A stretch of 21,070 nt of DNA from Propionibacteriaceae bacterium. Its GTDB lineage: Bacteria; Actinomycetota; Actinomycetes; Propionibacteriales; Propionibacteriaceae. Positions 7,111 through 14,503 of the stretch are shown here, in pieces. The notes under the pieces were generated by a model that had not been told where the DNA came from, ran no database searches, and was given only the letters and a program-made list of their open reading frames with translations. The position numbers were made by a program, and so were the translations under genes. The DNA is taken from positions 1 through 21,070 of the forward strand of contig CAJPNZ010000047.1 of assembly GCA_905372155.1 (NCBI GenBank), read 5' to 3'. The first letter of the stretch is position 1. Each line of letters starts with the position of its first letter.

Positions 7111-8322
7111 TCAGTTGCCTTCCTTCAGAACAGCGATACCGGGTAGGACCTTGCCCTCCATCAGCTCCAGCGATGCGCCACCGCCGGTGGAGATGTGCCC
7201 GAAGGCGTCCTCCGGGAATCCGAGGGCCCGCACTGCGGAGGCCGAGTCGCCGCCGCCGACGACGCTGACGCCGTCGACCTCGGTGAGGGCCTGCGCGACC
7301 GCCCGGGTGCCGGATTCCAGTCCGGGAATCTCGAACACCCCCATGGGTCCGTTCCAGAACACCGACCTGGCCTGGCGGATCGCGTCGCCGAACAGCTTCT
7401 CGGTGGCGGGTCCGATGTCGAGGCCCATCTTGTCGGCGGGGATGGCATCAGTGGGGACCACGTCCACCTGACCGACGGTGCGCGCCCCGAAGTCGACCTC
7501 GGATGCGACGCGCACGTCGACCGGCAGCAGGATGCGCTTACCCGCCGCCTCGGCGGCCTTCAGGTATCCGGTGCAGGCCTCGATGGATGCGTCGTCGACC
7601 AGCGACTTCCCGACCCCCAGCCCTTGGGCCTTGAGGAAGGTGAAGGCCATACCGCCACCGATGACGAGGGTGTCGGCCACCTTGAGGAGGTTGTCGATGA
7701 CGGCCAGCTTGTCGGCCACCTTCGCCCCGCCAAGCACCACGACGAACGGGCGTTTCGGGTTCTCGGTGAGACCCTCCAGGACGTCGATCTCCGCTTTCAC
7801 GAGCGAACCGGCCGCCGACGGCAGCAGCTTCGCGATGTCGTAGACGGAGGCCTCCTTGCGGTGCACCACGCCGAAGCCGTTGGAGACGAAGAAATCCCCG
7901 AGTTCCGCGTACTTCTCCGCCAGCTCCTTGCGGGCGGCCTCGTCCTTGGACTTCTCCCCGGCCTCGAAACGGACGTTCTCCAGGAGGGCGACCTCACTGT
8001 CCCCGAGGGATTCGACGGTGGCCTTCGCCGACGGACCCACGACGTCGGTGGCGAGCTTCACCGGGGTGCCGAGCAGTTCGCCGAGACGGGCCGCGACAGG
8101 GGCGAGGGAGAACTTGGGATCGGGTTCGCCCTTGGGGCGGCCGAGATGGGCCAGGATGACGATCCGGGCCCCCGCGTCGCGCAGCTCTTTCAGGGTGGGC
8201 AGGGCGGCGCGGATCCGGCCGTCGTCGGTGATGTTCTTGTCACCATCCAGGGGCACGTTGAAATCGCAGCGGACGACCACACGCTTGCCGGCGAGGTCTC
8301 CGAGCTGGGAGACAGACTTCAT
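7111..8322 (-). CDS. pgk: Phosphoglycerate kinase
   Basis: Transfers phosphate from 1,3-bisphosphoglycerate to ADP, the first ATP-yielding step of lower glycolysis. The 403-residue protein has the signature RCDFNVPLD (18-26), the 3-phosphoglycerate-binding HLGRPKG (59-65), GGGMAFTFL in the nucleotide domain, and the C-terminal GGGDSASAV (356-364) and STGGGASLE (378-386) motifs. The start is ATG 8322, preceded by AAAGGAC at good spacing. An in-frame upstream start at 8364 would add 14 unconserved residues and was not chosen. Spacing to gapA is 81 bases and contains a GC-rich hairpin. Spacing to tpiA is one base. Confidence 0.98.
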   Translation of the reverse strand: MKSVSQLGDLAGKRVVVRCDFNVPLDGDKNITDDGRIRAALPTLKELRDAGARIVILAHLGRPKGEPDPKFSLAPVAARLGELLGTPVKLATDVVGPSAKATVESLGDSEVALLENVRFEAGEKSKDEAARKELAEKYAELGDFFVSNGFGVVHRKEASVYDIAKLLPSAAGSLVKAEIDVLEGLTENPKRPFVVVLGGAKVADKLAVIDNLLKVADTLVIGGGMAFTFLKAQGLGVGKSLVDDASIEACTGYLKAAEAAGKRILLPVDVRVASEVDFGARTVGQVDVVPTDAIPADKMGLDIGPATEKLFGDAIRQARSVFWNGPMGVFEIPGLESGTRAVAQALTEVDGVSVVGGGDSASAVRALGFPEDAFGHISTGGGASLELMEGKVLPGIAVLKEGN

Positions 8323-8350
8323 TGAAGGTCCTTTCGGGTGGGGACGCGAC

Positions 8351-8380
8351 GGCCCCGCCAGCACGAGTGCAGACGGGGCC
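8351..8380 (-). other. GC-rich stem-loop between gapA and pgk
   Basis: GGCCCCG (8351-8357) pairs with CGGGGCC (8374-8380). The loop contains the small palindrome GCACGAGTGC (8361-8370). It lies in the 81-base spacer of the gapA-pgk operon. No U-tract follows on the minus strand (GTCGCGTCC), so a full terminator is unlikely. It could be an mRNA-stabilising or processing structure that uncouples gapA levels from pgk-tpiA; this is inference. Confidence 0.5.
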
Positions 8381-8403
8381 GGGGCGTCACTTCTTGGGTG
8401 AGA

Positions 8404-9399
8404 TCAGAGCTTGCTGCCGACGAGTGCTGTGAGGTCCACGAGGCGGTTCGAGTAGCCCCACTCGTTGTCGTACCAGCCGACGACCTTGACCTGGTTGCCG
8501 ATGACCTTGGTCAGCTGGGAGTCGAAGGTGCAGGAGGCGGAGTCGGTCTCGATGTCCTTGCTGACGAGGGGCTCGTCGGTGTAGACGAGGATCCGGCCGT
8601 CAGCGGCCTTCTTGACGATCTCGTTGATCTCCTCGACGCTGGTCTCGCGGGGAGCCTCGAAGGTGAGGTCCGTAGCGGAACCGGTGGGGGTGGGAACGCG
8701 CAGCGCGTAACCGTCGAGCTTGCCCTTCAGCTCGGGCAGTACGAGAGCAACCGCCTTCGCAGCGCCCGTGGTGGTGGGCACGATGTTGAGGGCCGCCGCG
8801 CGAGCGCGACGCAGGTCCTTGTGCGGGCCGTCCTGCAGGTTCTGGTCCTGGGTGTAGGCGTGGATGGTGGTCATCAGCCCCTTGACGATGCCGAGACCGT
8901 CGTTGAGGGCCTTTGCCATCGGGGCCAGGCAGTTGGTGGTGCAGGATGCGTTGGAGATGATGTTGTGGGCGGCCGGATCGTACTTGTCGTCATTGACGCC
9001 CATGACGATGGTGATGTCCTCGTTCTTGGCCGGGGCAGAGATCAGAACTTTCTTGGCGCCGGCGTCCAGATGGGCCTTGGCCTTGGTGGCATCCGTGAAG
9101 AAACCGGTGGACTCAATGACGATGTCAACCCCCAGCTTGCCCCAGGGAAGATTCGCCGGATCCCGCTCGGCGAAGGCCTTGATCTCCTTGCCGCCCACCT
9201 TTATGGCGTCATCGTCGTAGGAGACTTCTTCGGGGAAGCGTCCGAGGATGGAGTCGTATTTCAAGAGATGGGCAAGGGTCTTGTTGTCAGTGAGGTCGTT
9301 GACGGCAACCACCTCGAGGTCAGCGCCGGATGCCACGAGCGCGCGGAAGTAATTGCGTCCAATGCGGCCGAAGCCGTTGATTCCAACCTTGACGGTCAT
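8404..9399 (-). CDS. gapA: Glyceraldehyde-3-phosphate dehydrogenase, type I
   Basis: Oxidises and phosphorylates glyceraldehyde 3-phosphate using NAD+. The 331-residue protein has the Rossmann motif GINGFGRIGR near the N-terminus, Asp35 in AVNDLTD (suggesting NAD preference), the catalytic Cys153 in SNASCTTNC, and His180 in TTIHAYTQDQ. The C-terminal YDNEWGYSNRLVDL is typical. The start is ATG 9399, with AAGGGGA upstream. A longer in-frame reading from 9489 adds 30 residues that read through the presumed leader and do not resemble the family. It is the first gene of gapA-pgk-tpiA and has a candidate promoter upstream at 9479-9507. Confidence 0.98.
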   Translation of the reverse strand: MTVKVGINGFGRIGRNYFRALVASGADLEVVAVNDLTDNKTLAHLLKYDSILGRFPEEVSYDDDAIKVGGKEIKAFAERDPANLPWGKLGVDIVIESTGFFTDATKAKAHLDAGAKKVLISAPAKNEDITIVMGVNDDKYDPAAHNIISNASCTTNCLAPMAKALNDGLGIVKGLMTTIHAYTQDQNLQDGPHKDLRRARAAALNIVPTTTGAAKAVALVLPELKGKLDGYALRVPTPTGSATDLTFEAPRETSVEEINEIVKKAADGRILVYTDEPLVSKDIETDSASCTFDSQLTKVIGNQVKVVGWYDNEWGYSNRLVDLTALVGSKL

Positions 9400-9478
9400 T
9401 TCGAATAGATCCCCTTCGAGAGATACCTGGGAGCCCGCCGCACCTGGGTGACGCAGCCGACGCCCTTCGGACAGTTCC

Positions 9479-9507
9479 ATCCTAGCCATTCAAACCCAAT
9501 CCCAGAA
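9479..9507 (-). promoter_or_regulatory. Candidate sigma-70-type promoter of gapA
   Basis: On the minus strand a TAGGAT -10 hexamer (9479-9484) is preceded, after a 17-base spacer, by TTCTGG (9502-9507). The -10 matches the TANNNT pattern of actinobacterial housekeeping promoters and the -35 is weak. It would give a leader of roughly 70 bases before ATG 9399. It directly abuts the hairpin that may end whiA transcription. Confidence 0.4.
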
Positions 9508-9538
9508 GGGTTCGGCACACGTGAAGTCGAACGAACCC
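9508..9538 (-). terminator. Possible weak terminator after whiA
   Basis: GGGTTCG (9508-9514) pairs with CGAACCC (9532-9538) across a 17-base loop, starting four bases after the whiA stop codon. On the minus strand the tail is TTCTGGGATT, only weakly U-rich. The position is right for the end of the rapZ-yvcK-whiA unit, but a 7-bp stem with a long loop is marginal. Confidence 0.4.
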
Positions 9539-9541
9539 CAA

Positions 9542-10522
9542 TTACTGGGCTTCGCCCAGGTCGGCGGGCAGTGAGGCCTCGGTGTTGGGAATGCCCGCCG
9601 CCTCGGCGGCCTTGTCGGCGGTGGCCAGCAGACGTCGGATGCGCCCGGCCACTGCGTCCTTGGTCAGTGGCGGGTCGTGCAGTTTGCCGAGTTCCTCCAG
9701 GCTCGCCTGACGGTGTTCGATGCGAAGCCTGCCCGCGGCCACCAGGTGCGCGGGGGCATCCTCGCCCAGAATCTCCAGGGCGCGTTCCACTCGGGCGCTG
9801 GCGGCAACCGCGGCCCTGGCGGAACGCCGCAGGTTCGCGTCGTCGAAATTTGCCAGCCGGTTCGCCTGGGCCTTGACCTCGCGCCGCATGCGGCGTTCCT
9901 CCCAGATCAGGCGCGTCTCCTGGGCTCCCATCCGGGTCAACAGATCGGCGATGGCCTCGCCGTCCCGCAGCACCACGCGATCGACGCCACGCGACTCGCG
10001 CGATTTCACGGTGATACCGAGCCGCCGAGCGGCACCGCTGAGTGCCAGCGCAGCCTCCGATCCGGGACAGGTGACCTCGAGGGCCATGGAACGCCCCGGT
10101 TCGGTCAAGGAACCGCGAGCCAGGAACGCCCCCCGCCACACTGCGACGGAGTCGGCTATGGAGCCGCCCACCACCACGGCGGGCAGTCCCCGGACCGGAC
10201 GCCGCCGCTGATCCACCAAACCGGTGAGACGGGCCAGGGCCTCGCCGTCACGGATGACCCGCACCGCGTACCGGGTGGTGCGGCGCAGCCCCGTTGCGTT
10301 GATCACCAGGAGATCCGAGTCCAAGGAATAAAGATCGTGGATGTAGGTGCGTAGCCTCCGGGCGGCCGGGGCGGAGTCCAGCTCCGCCTCGATGACAATG
10401 CGGCCGCCCACGAGGTGGAGCCCACCGCCGAACCTGAGCATCGTCGCGACCTCCGCCCGACGCGCATTTGGGTGGGGGGTTGCCACCGCCGCCAACTCCG
10501 TCTTCACCTTCTGGGTCAACGC
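9542..10522 (-). CDS. whiA: WhiA, sporulation/cell-division transcription regulator
   Basis: DNA-binding regulator conserved in Gram-positive bacteria. In Streptomyces it works with WhiB to control sporulation septation, and in non-sporulating bacteria it affects division and chromosome segregation. The 326-residue protein has the N-terminal LAGLIDADG-like fold (about 1-215; for example LRFGGGLHLVGGRIVIEAEL, AWRGAFL-type region, GSLTEPGRSMALEVTCPG). The C-terminal helix-turn-helix (about 225-310) contains RLANFDDANLRRSARAAV and LTKDAVAGRIRRLL. I chose ATG 10522 (MALTQKVK) because it aligns with the family N-terminus. ATG 10534 or 10537 is possible and would add 4-5 residues. It is the third gene of rapZ-yvcK-whiA, a widely conserved order. 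Confidence 0.96.
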   Translation of the reverse strand, partial: ALTQKVKTELAAVATPHPNARRAEVATMLRFGGGLHLVGGRIVIEAELDSAPAARRLRTYIHDLYSLDSDLLVINATGLRRTTRYAVRVIRDGEALARLTGLVDQRRRPVRGLPAVVVGGSIADSVAVWRGAFLARGSLTEPGRSMALEVTCPGSEAALALSGAARRLGITVKSRESRGVDRVVLRDGEAIADLLTRMGAQETRLIWEERRMRREVKAQANRLANFDDANLRRSARAAVAASARVERALEILGEDAPAHLVAAGRLRIEHRQASLEELGKLHDPPLTKDAVAGRIRRLLATADKAAEAAGIPNTEASLPADLGEAQ

Positions 10523-10564
10523 CATGGGAGCCATCATCCCATCAAATCCCTCATGGCGTGGGTC

Positions 10565-11512
10565 TCAGCTGGCAAGAAGCTCCTGATAGGCGTCAGCGAG
10601 TCGTTTCGGATCGTGACGTGCGCTGCCGTCGTGGCAACGGATGTCGGCAACCGCCAGCTCGGCCCCCAGCGAGGCGGCGAACTTGGTGAGATGGCGGTCG
10701 GAACCGACGAAACCGACGTCGGCCAGTACGAAGTCGAGGCGCAGGGTCGGGGCGTGCTCCGCCAACAGCTCGATGTGCCGCGAGGCGGTGAACCCGTCGG
10801 TTTCATCAGCAGCAGCGATGTTCATGACGAGGATGCGGCGGGCCGGTGTGGAGAGGATCGCGTCACGCAGCTCCGGGACCAGCAGATGCGGAATCACCGA
10901 GGTGAACCAGGACCCGGGCCCCATCACGATCGCGTCGGCCTGCCTGACCGCCGCCACCGCCTCCGGGTGGGCGGGCGGATTCTCGGGTATCAACCGAACC
11001 GACTGGACCGTCGCACGGGTCTTGGCGACGGTTGCCTGCCCCGCCAGGGTACACAGCTCGTCCGGGACGAGCGGGTCGAGTCCCAGCACGTCGGCCTCGA
11101 TCTGCAGGGGCACTGAGCTCATCGGAAGCACCCTGCCCCGGGTCCTGAGAAGTTCCCCCACCATGTCGAGGCCCGCCACGGGGTCATCCAGCTGCTGCCA
11201 GAGACCCGCTATGAGCAGGTTCCCGATGGCGTGCCCACCCAGCGGTCCATCCCCGGAGAACCTCGACTGGAGGACACTCGCCCAACGCCGCCCCACCTGG
11301 TCGTCTCCGCACAGCGCCGCCAAGGCCATGCGGAGATCACCGGGCGGCAGGCAGCCGAACTCCCTGCGCAGCCTTCCTGAGGAGCCGCCGTCGTCGGCCA
11401 CCGTGACCACGGCCGTGAGCCGGTCGGTGATCCGGCGCAGGGCCGTCAGGGAGGTGTGGAGCCCGTGGCCTCCCCCGAAGGCGACGACCGCTGATCCTCT
11501 CGGCCGGTTCAT
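10565..11512 (-). CDS. yvcK: YvcK/CofD-like protein (gluconeogenesis factor family)
   Basis: YvcK-family protein of 315 residues. In Bacillus and mycobacteria, homologues bind UDP-sugars and are needed for normal cell-wall synthesis and growth on gluconeogenic carbon sources. Visible family motifs are the nucleotide-binding AVVAFGGGHGLHTSL near the N-terminus, ADDGGSSGRLRREFG followed by LPPGDLRMALAAL, and DAIVMGPGSWFTSVIPHLL in the C-terminal half. The start is ATG 11512, whose first bases overlap the rapZ stop (ATGA), with GGGGAAGGA just upstream. The longer reading from 11698 runs antiparallel to no known homology and simply lies inside rapZ. It is translationally coupled to rapZ and followed by whiA after about 42 bases. 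Confidence 0.95.
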   Translation of the reverse strand: MNRPRGSAVVAFGGGHGLHTSLTALRRITDRLTAVVTVADDGGSSGRLRREFGCLPPGDLRMALAALCGDDQVGRRWASVLQSRFSGDGPLGGHAIGNLLIAGLWQQLDDPVAGLDMVGELLRTRGRVLPMSSVPLQIEADVLGLDPLVPDELCTLAGQATVAKTRATVQSVRLIPENPPAHPEAVAAVRQADAIVMGPGSWFTSVIPHLLVPELRDAILSTPARRILVMNIAAADETDGFTASRHIELLAEHAPTLRLDFVLADVGFVGSDRHLTKFAASLGAELAVADIRCHDGSARHDPKRLADAYQELLAS

Positions 11513-12420
11513 TCCTTCCCCAGATCCCGGTGCAACACACTGACACCGTACCCTTGAGCGCGTAACCGGGTTGCCAGTTCCTCGGTCATGGATGTGGAGC
11601 GGTGCTTCCCGCCCGTGCACCCGATCGCGACGGTGACCTGACGCTTGCCCTCCGTGAGATACCCGGGGGCCACCACCTCGATGATTCCCAGCATGCACTT
11701 CTGGAATTCCTGGGCGGCGTCCTGGGAGAGTACGTAGGAGGCGACGTCGGGCGACAACCCGGTTTTGGGACGCAGCTCCGGGACCCAGTAGGGATTCGGC
11801 AGGAAACGCACGTCGAAGACTATGTCGGCGTCGACCGGCAGCCCGTTCTTGAAGCCGAACGACATCAGAGCGACGCTCAGGTTGTCCGTGGCATCGGTCC
11901 CGAAATGATTGGAGATGCGCTGGGCGAGCTGCCGGGCGCTGAGCCGGGAGGTGTCGACGACGATGTCGGCGGAGGCCCGCAGGTCGGCCAGGAGCCGCCG
12001 TTCACGCACGATGCCGTCGAGCAGCCGGCCGTCATATTGCAGCGGCAGCGGTCGGCGGTTGGATTCCTGGCGTTGCACGATCACGTCGTCGCTGGCTTCC
12101 AGGAACAGCACCGTGACGCGATAACCCCGCGCCTTGACCTCTGCGAAGGCGGTGGGGAGCTGCTCGAACTCCTCCCTGGAACGCACGTCGACCACCACCG
12201 CCAGCCGCTCGGCCATCCCCATCCGGTCCACGAGGATCGGCAGCATCGCTGGGGGCAGGTTGTCCACCACGTACCAGCCCAGGTCTTCCATGGTGTGGGC
12301 TGCCGTGCGCCGTCCCGCCCCGGACATTCCCGTCACGATCACGATCTCCGCAGGCCCCTGCACTTCCACCATGGGAGAGACACTAGTCGCTCGCCTGAAC
12401 GGCATCGCGATTTCGCCCAC
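11509..12420 (-). CDS. rapZ: RapZ (YvcJ) family RNase adapter / nucleotide-binding protein
   Basis: P-loop ATP/GTP-binding protein. In E. coli RapZ guides RNase E to the sRNA GlmZ and controls amino-sugar synthesis; the actinobacterial role is not well defined. Motifs are the P-loop GMSGAGRRT (31-39) with Arg where many P-loops have Lys (as in other actinobacterial members), EDLGWYVVDNLPP, AVVVDVRSREEF, VLFLEASDDVIVQRQESNRRPLPL, and the C-terminal domain with MSFGFKNGLPVDADIVFDVRFLPNP and IGCTGGKHRS. The start is uncertain: GTG 12420 (303 residues), ATG 12405 or ATG 12372, none with a clear ribosome binding site. Only about 22 residues before the P-loop are affected. It is the first gene of rapZ-yvcK-whiA. 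Its usual upstream neighbour uvrC is displaced to 17142-19079. Confidence 0.94.
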   Translation of the reverse strand: MGEIAMPFRRATSVSPMVEVQGPAEIVIVTGMSGAGRRTAAHTMEDLGWYVVDNLPPAMLPILVDRMGMAERLAVVVDVRSREEFEQLPTAFAEVKARGYRVTVLFLEASDDVIVQRQESNRRPLPLQYDGRLLDGIVRERRLLADLRASADIVVDTSRLSARQLAQRISNHFGTDATDNLSVALMSFGFKNGLPVDADIVFDVRFLPNPYWVPELRPKTGLSPDVASYVLSQDAAQEFQKCMLGIIEVVAPGYLTEGKRQVTVAIGCTGGKHRSTSMTEELATRLRAQGYGVSVLHRDLGKE

Positions 12421-12486
12421 GCCGCCGGAGGAGTTGTGTCGCCCCGTATCCCGTGTGGCTGCCGGTGTTCGTCCCGGCGGGGTTCA

Positions 12487-13110
12487 TCACCGTTCGCGTT
12501 CCCCGAGGCCCCGGGCGGCCAGGGCCTCGCCCGTGCGTTCCGCGTGGGCGACGGAACCGAGCACCATCGGCATGAGGAGTGCAACCACGTTACGTTCCGC
12601 TCCGCGGGCCCGAGCGGCGTCCCTCGCGTCGTCGAACAGGCCGAGCAGGTAGGGGATGGAACGGATCATCAGGGCCACCGCCAGGGCTGTCCTCTCGGGG
12701 TTGAGCCCGACGAACCGGAGCGGCCGTAGAGCCACGATCAGGGCGTCCAACAGCGCCGGAGTCGGGGTGGTGAGGGTCAGCAGACGCGCGGCGAGGACGG
12801 CCAGCAGCAGGTTTCCGGGCACGACCACCGCGGCAATCGGGTTCAGGACCACCAGTTGGTAGGCGGCCAGCAACCCGAGGATCAGCCACATCGCCCACCC
12901 GATCCGCAGCATCCGGGCCGGGCCGATCCCGGAACTGGCCAGCAGCGCCATCGTCAGGGCCAGCGCCGCGAGGGTGACCGGCCAGGCCTGGATGATCAGG
13001 GCCGGGAGGCTCAGGGCGAGCATGAGGAGGTATTTCCATCCCACCCCGAGCCGGAACAGCCACCCCTTCCCCGGCTGGTGGAGGCCGAGCAGACTGGCGT
13101 GAACGTTCAC
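12487..13110 (-). CDS. bioN: Energy-coupling factor transporter transmembrane protein (EcfT/BioN)
   Basis: T component of an ECF vitamin transporter. It transmits ATPase movements to the substrate-binding S component in the membrane. The 207-residue protein has several hydrophobic segments (about 25-80 and 88-125). It carries the two family coupling motifs: ARG at 168-170 in DAARARGAERN and ARG at 199-201 in EALAARGLGE, which insert into the ATPase grooves. The start GTG 13110 overlaps the stop of the ATPase gene (GTGA), so the two are translationally coupled. As the operon bioY-bioM-bioN carries its own S component, this is probably a dedicated (group I) biotin transporter. Confidence 0.93.
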   Translation of the reverse strand: MNVHASLLGLHQPGKGWLFRLGVGWKYLLMLALSLPALIIQAWPVTLAALALTMALLASSGIGPARMLRIGWAMWLILGLLAAYQLVVLNPIAAVVVPGNLLLAVLAARLLTLTTPTPALLDALIVALRPLRFVGLNPERTALAVALMIRSIPYLLGLFDDARDAARARGAERNVVALLMPMVLGSVAHAERTGEALAARGLGERER

Positions 13111-13805
13111 CCGATAGCCCCCATGACTCTCTTGTACCAGGCGATGGCCTCGCCGGATTCACCATCCGCCGCGACTCGCCCGTCCTCAATCACGATCACC
13201 CGGTCGGCATCGGCGGCCACATCCAGGTCGTGGGTGGAGTAGATGACCTGCTGCTCCAGCTCCGCGATGGTGCGGCGCAGGGCCAGTTTGTTGCGCAGGT
13301 CGAGCAGAGTGGTGGGTTCATCGGCCACTATCACCTCCGGTCGCACGGCCAGCACGCTGGCCAGCGCCACCATCTGGCGTTCCCCGCCGGAGAGGTCGTA
13401 GATGCTCTGGTGGGCCAGATGGCCCAGACCCCGCTCGTCGAGGATCTGTTGGGCACGGCCCGCTCGCTCCTTCCTGGGCAGGTGTCCGAGGCTGAGGGTC
13501 AGGTCCTCGATCGGGGTGGACATCAGCAGCTGGGCCAGGGGGTCGGTGAAGATGAACCCGACGAGCTGACGGACCTTCCGCGGCTCCTCGGCGACATCGT
13601 GGCCCTTGACGCTCACGGTGCCGGAGGTCGGCTGCCGCATGCCGTTGAGGAGCCTCAGCAGGCTCGACTTGCCCGACCCGTTGGCACCGATCACCGCCAC
13701 GCGCCGCTCCGACAGAGTCAGGCTGATCCCCGTGAGCAGGGCCTTGGCCTCGTCCCCCTTGCGAATCGGCGGGATGACGAGGTCGACGTCGGTGAGTTCG
13801 ATCAC
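13107..13805 (-). CDS. bioM: ECF transporter ATP-binding protein (EcfA/BioM)
   Basis: ATPase that powers biotin uptake with BioN and BioY. The 232-residue ABC domain has Walker A GANGSGKS (40-47), the signature LSGGERQ (138-144), Walker B VIVADEP (158-164), the D-loop region TTLLDLRNK, and the H-loop His192 in STHDLD. The Q-loop position reads GFIFTDPLAQLL (83-94), where canonical ABC proteins have Gln after the hydrophobic pair; here there is Thr87, with Gln92 further on. The start GTG 13805 overlaps the bioY stop (GTGA). Only one ATPase gene is present, implying an ATPase homodimer as in BioMNY systems. Confidence 0.94.
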   Translation of the reverse strand: MIELTDVDLVIPPIRKGDEAKALLTGISLTLSERRVAVIGANGSGKSSLLRLLNGMRQPTSGTVSVKGHDVAEEPRKVRQLVGFIFTDPLAQLLMSTPIEDLTLSLGHLPRKERAGRAQQILDERGLGHLAHQSIYDLSGGERQMVALASVLAVRPEVIVADEPTTLLDLRNKLALRRTIAELEQQVIYSTHDLDVAADADRVIVIEDGRVAADGESGEAIAWYKRVMGAIG

Positions 13806-14377
13806 CGCTGGGCCAGTAGGCGTGGGAAGGCCCGGTGAACCGCGTAGGCCAGGATGGCGACGACCACGCTCTTGATGGCGTCACTCACCCAGAATCCCAT
13901 GTCGATCCCGAATGCCTTGCCGAAGTCCATTCCGCCGGCCCGCATCAACCCGAACACGCCCAGGGGAAGGATGATGAGGTAGCGGCCCGCAAGCAGGCCC
14001 AGGAAGAAGATCACCGGGGTGATGGCGCTCAGTCCTCGTTTCAGCACCAATATGGCTACGAATCCGGCCAGCAGCGCTGCGAACGGGAAGGCGATCAGGT
14101 ATCCGCCCGTCGGGCCGGCGAAGGACGCGAGCCCGGCCCCTCCCCTGGCGAAGACGGGAAGCCCGGCCGCGCCGACCAGGAGGTACAGGAGGACCGAGGC
14201 GAATCCGCGCCAGGGCCCCAGGCACAGGCCCGCCAGACCGACGCCGACGGTCTGCAGGGTGAATGGGACGGGGCCGATGTTGAAACCAGGAACGATCGAG
14301 AGCGCGGCGATGAGGGCCGCGAACACGGCCACGTAGGCGAGATCGTCACCCCGGAAGAAACGAGCCGATGCGGGCAC
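13802..14377 (-). CDS. bioY: BioY, biotin-binding S component of ECF transporter
   Basis: Integral membrane biotin-binding protein of 191 residues, the substrate-specificity subunit of the BioMNY importer. Family signatures are GPVPFTLQTVGVGLAGLCLG, the YLLVGAAGLPVFARGGAGL segment, FAGPTGGYLIAFPFAALLAG and the C-terminal DAIKSVVVAILA. About six hydrophobic helices cover the sequence. The start is GTG 14377, with a strong AGGAGG (complement of 14383-14388) six bases upstream. It is the first gene of bioY-bioM-bioN, with four-base stop/start overlaps to bioM and then bioN. The upstream region carries a BioQ-like palindrome overlapping a candidate promoter, consistent with repression when biotin is sufficient. 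Confidence 0.96.
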   Translation of the reverse strand: MPASARFFRGDDLAYVAVFAALIAALSIVPGFNIGPVPFTLQTVGVGLAGLCLGPWRGFASVLLYLLVGAAGLPVFARGGAGLASFAGPTGGYLIAFPFAALLAGFVAILVLKRGLSAITPVIFFLGLLAGRYLIILPLGVFGLMRAGGMDFGKAFGIDMGFWVSDAIKSVVVAILAYAVHRAFPRLLAQR

Positions 14378-14418
14378 TGTGGCCTCCTGCTTGGTTGATG
14401 ACGGTTGGGGACGGGGAC

Positions 14419-14447
14419 ATTCAACACCCGCGTTGAACAGTGTTCAA
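14419..14447 (-). promoter_or_regulatory. Candidate bioY promoter overlapped by a BioQ-type operator
   Basis: Minus-strand promoter candidate: TTGAAC (-35, 14442-14447), a 17-base spacer and TTGAAT (-10, 14419-14424). The same stretch holds TTGAAC-AGT-GTTCAA (14433-14447), a perfect palindrome matching the TGAAC-N3-GTT operator core described for the actinobacterial TetR-type biotin repressor BioQ. A further inverted half-site TTCAAC (14420-14425) pairs with GTTGAA (14432-14437). Occupancy would cover the -35, the spacer and possibly the -10. The bioQ gene is not in this window. Confidence 0.65.
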
Positions 14448-14491
14448 GTCGTGGCCCGACCGGCTGCGCAACGCACCTCGGCGCATCGCCG

Positions 14492-14497
14492 TACACT
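14492..14497 (+). promoter_or_regulatory. Candidate -10 element for the MFS gene (leaderless)
   Basis: TACACT fits TANNNT and is followed by exactly six bases before GTG 14504, which would place the transcription start on the G of the start codon. No ribosome binding site precedes GTG 14504, and no clear -35 is visible. Confidence 0.45.
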
Positions 14498-14503
14498 TCG
14501 CCC

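Noticed and set aside
7195..8325. 376-codon plus-strand open frame opposite pgk
   Set aside because: It lies entirely antisense to an intact pgk with all motifs. Its Gly/Asp/His-rich composition is typical of antisense frames in GC-rich genes.
8338..9408. 356-codon plus-strand open frame opposite gapA
   Set aside because: Antisense to an intact gapA, with repetitive Val/Gly/Asp composition and no recognisable domain.
12461..12478. GCCGG/CCGGC hairpin between bioN and rapZ as a terminator
   Set aside because: Five-bp stem with no U-tract on the minus strand; it cannot be told from chance in GC-rich DNA.
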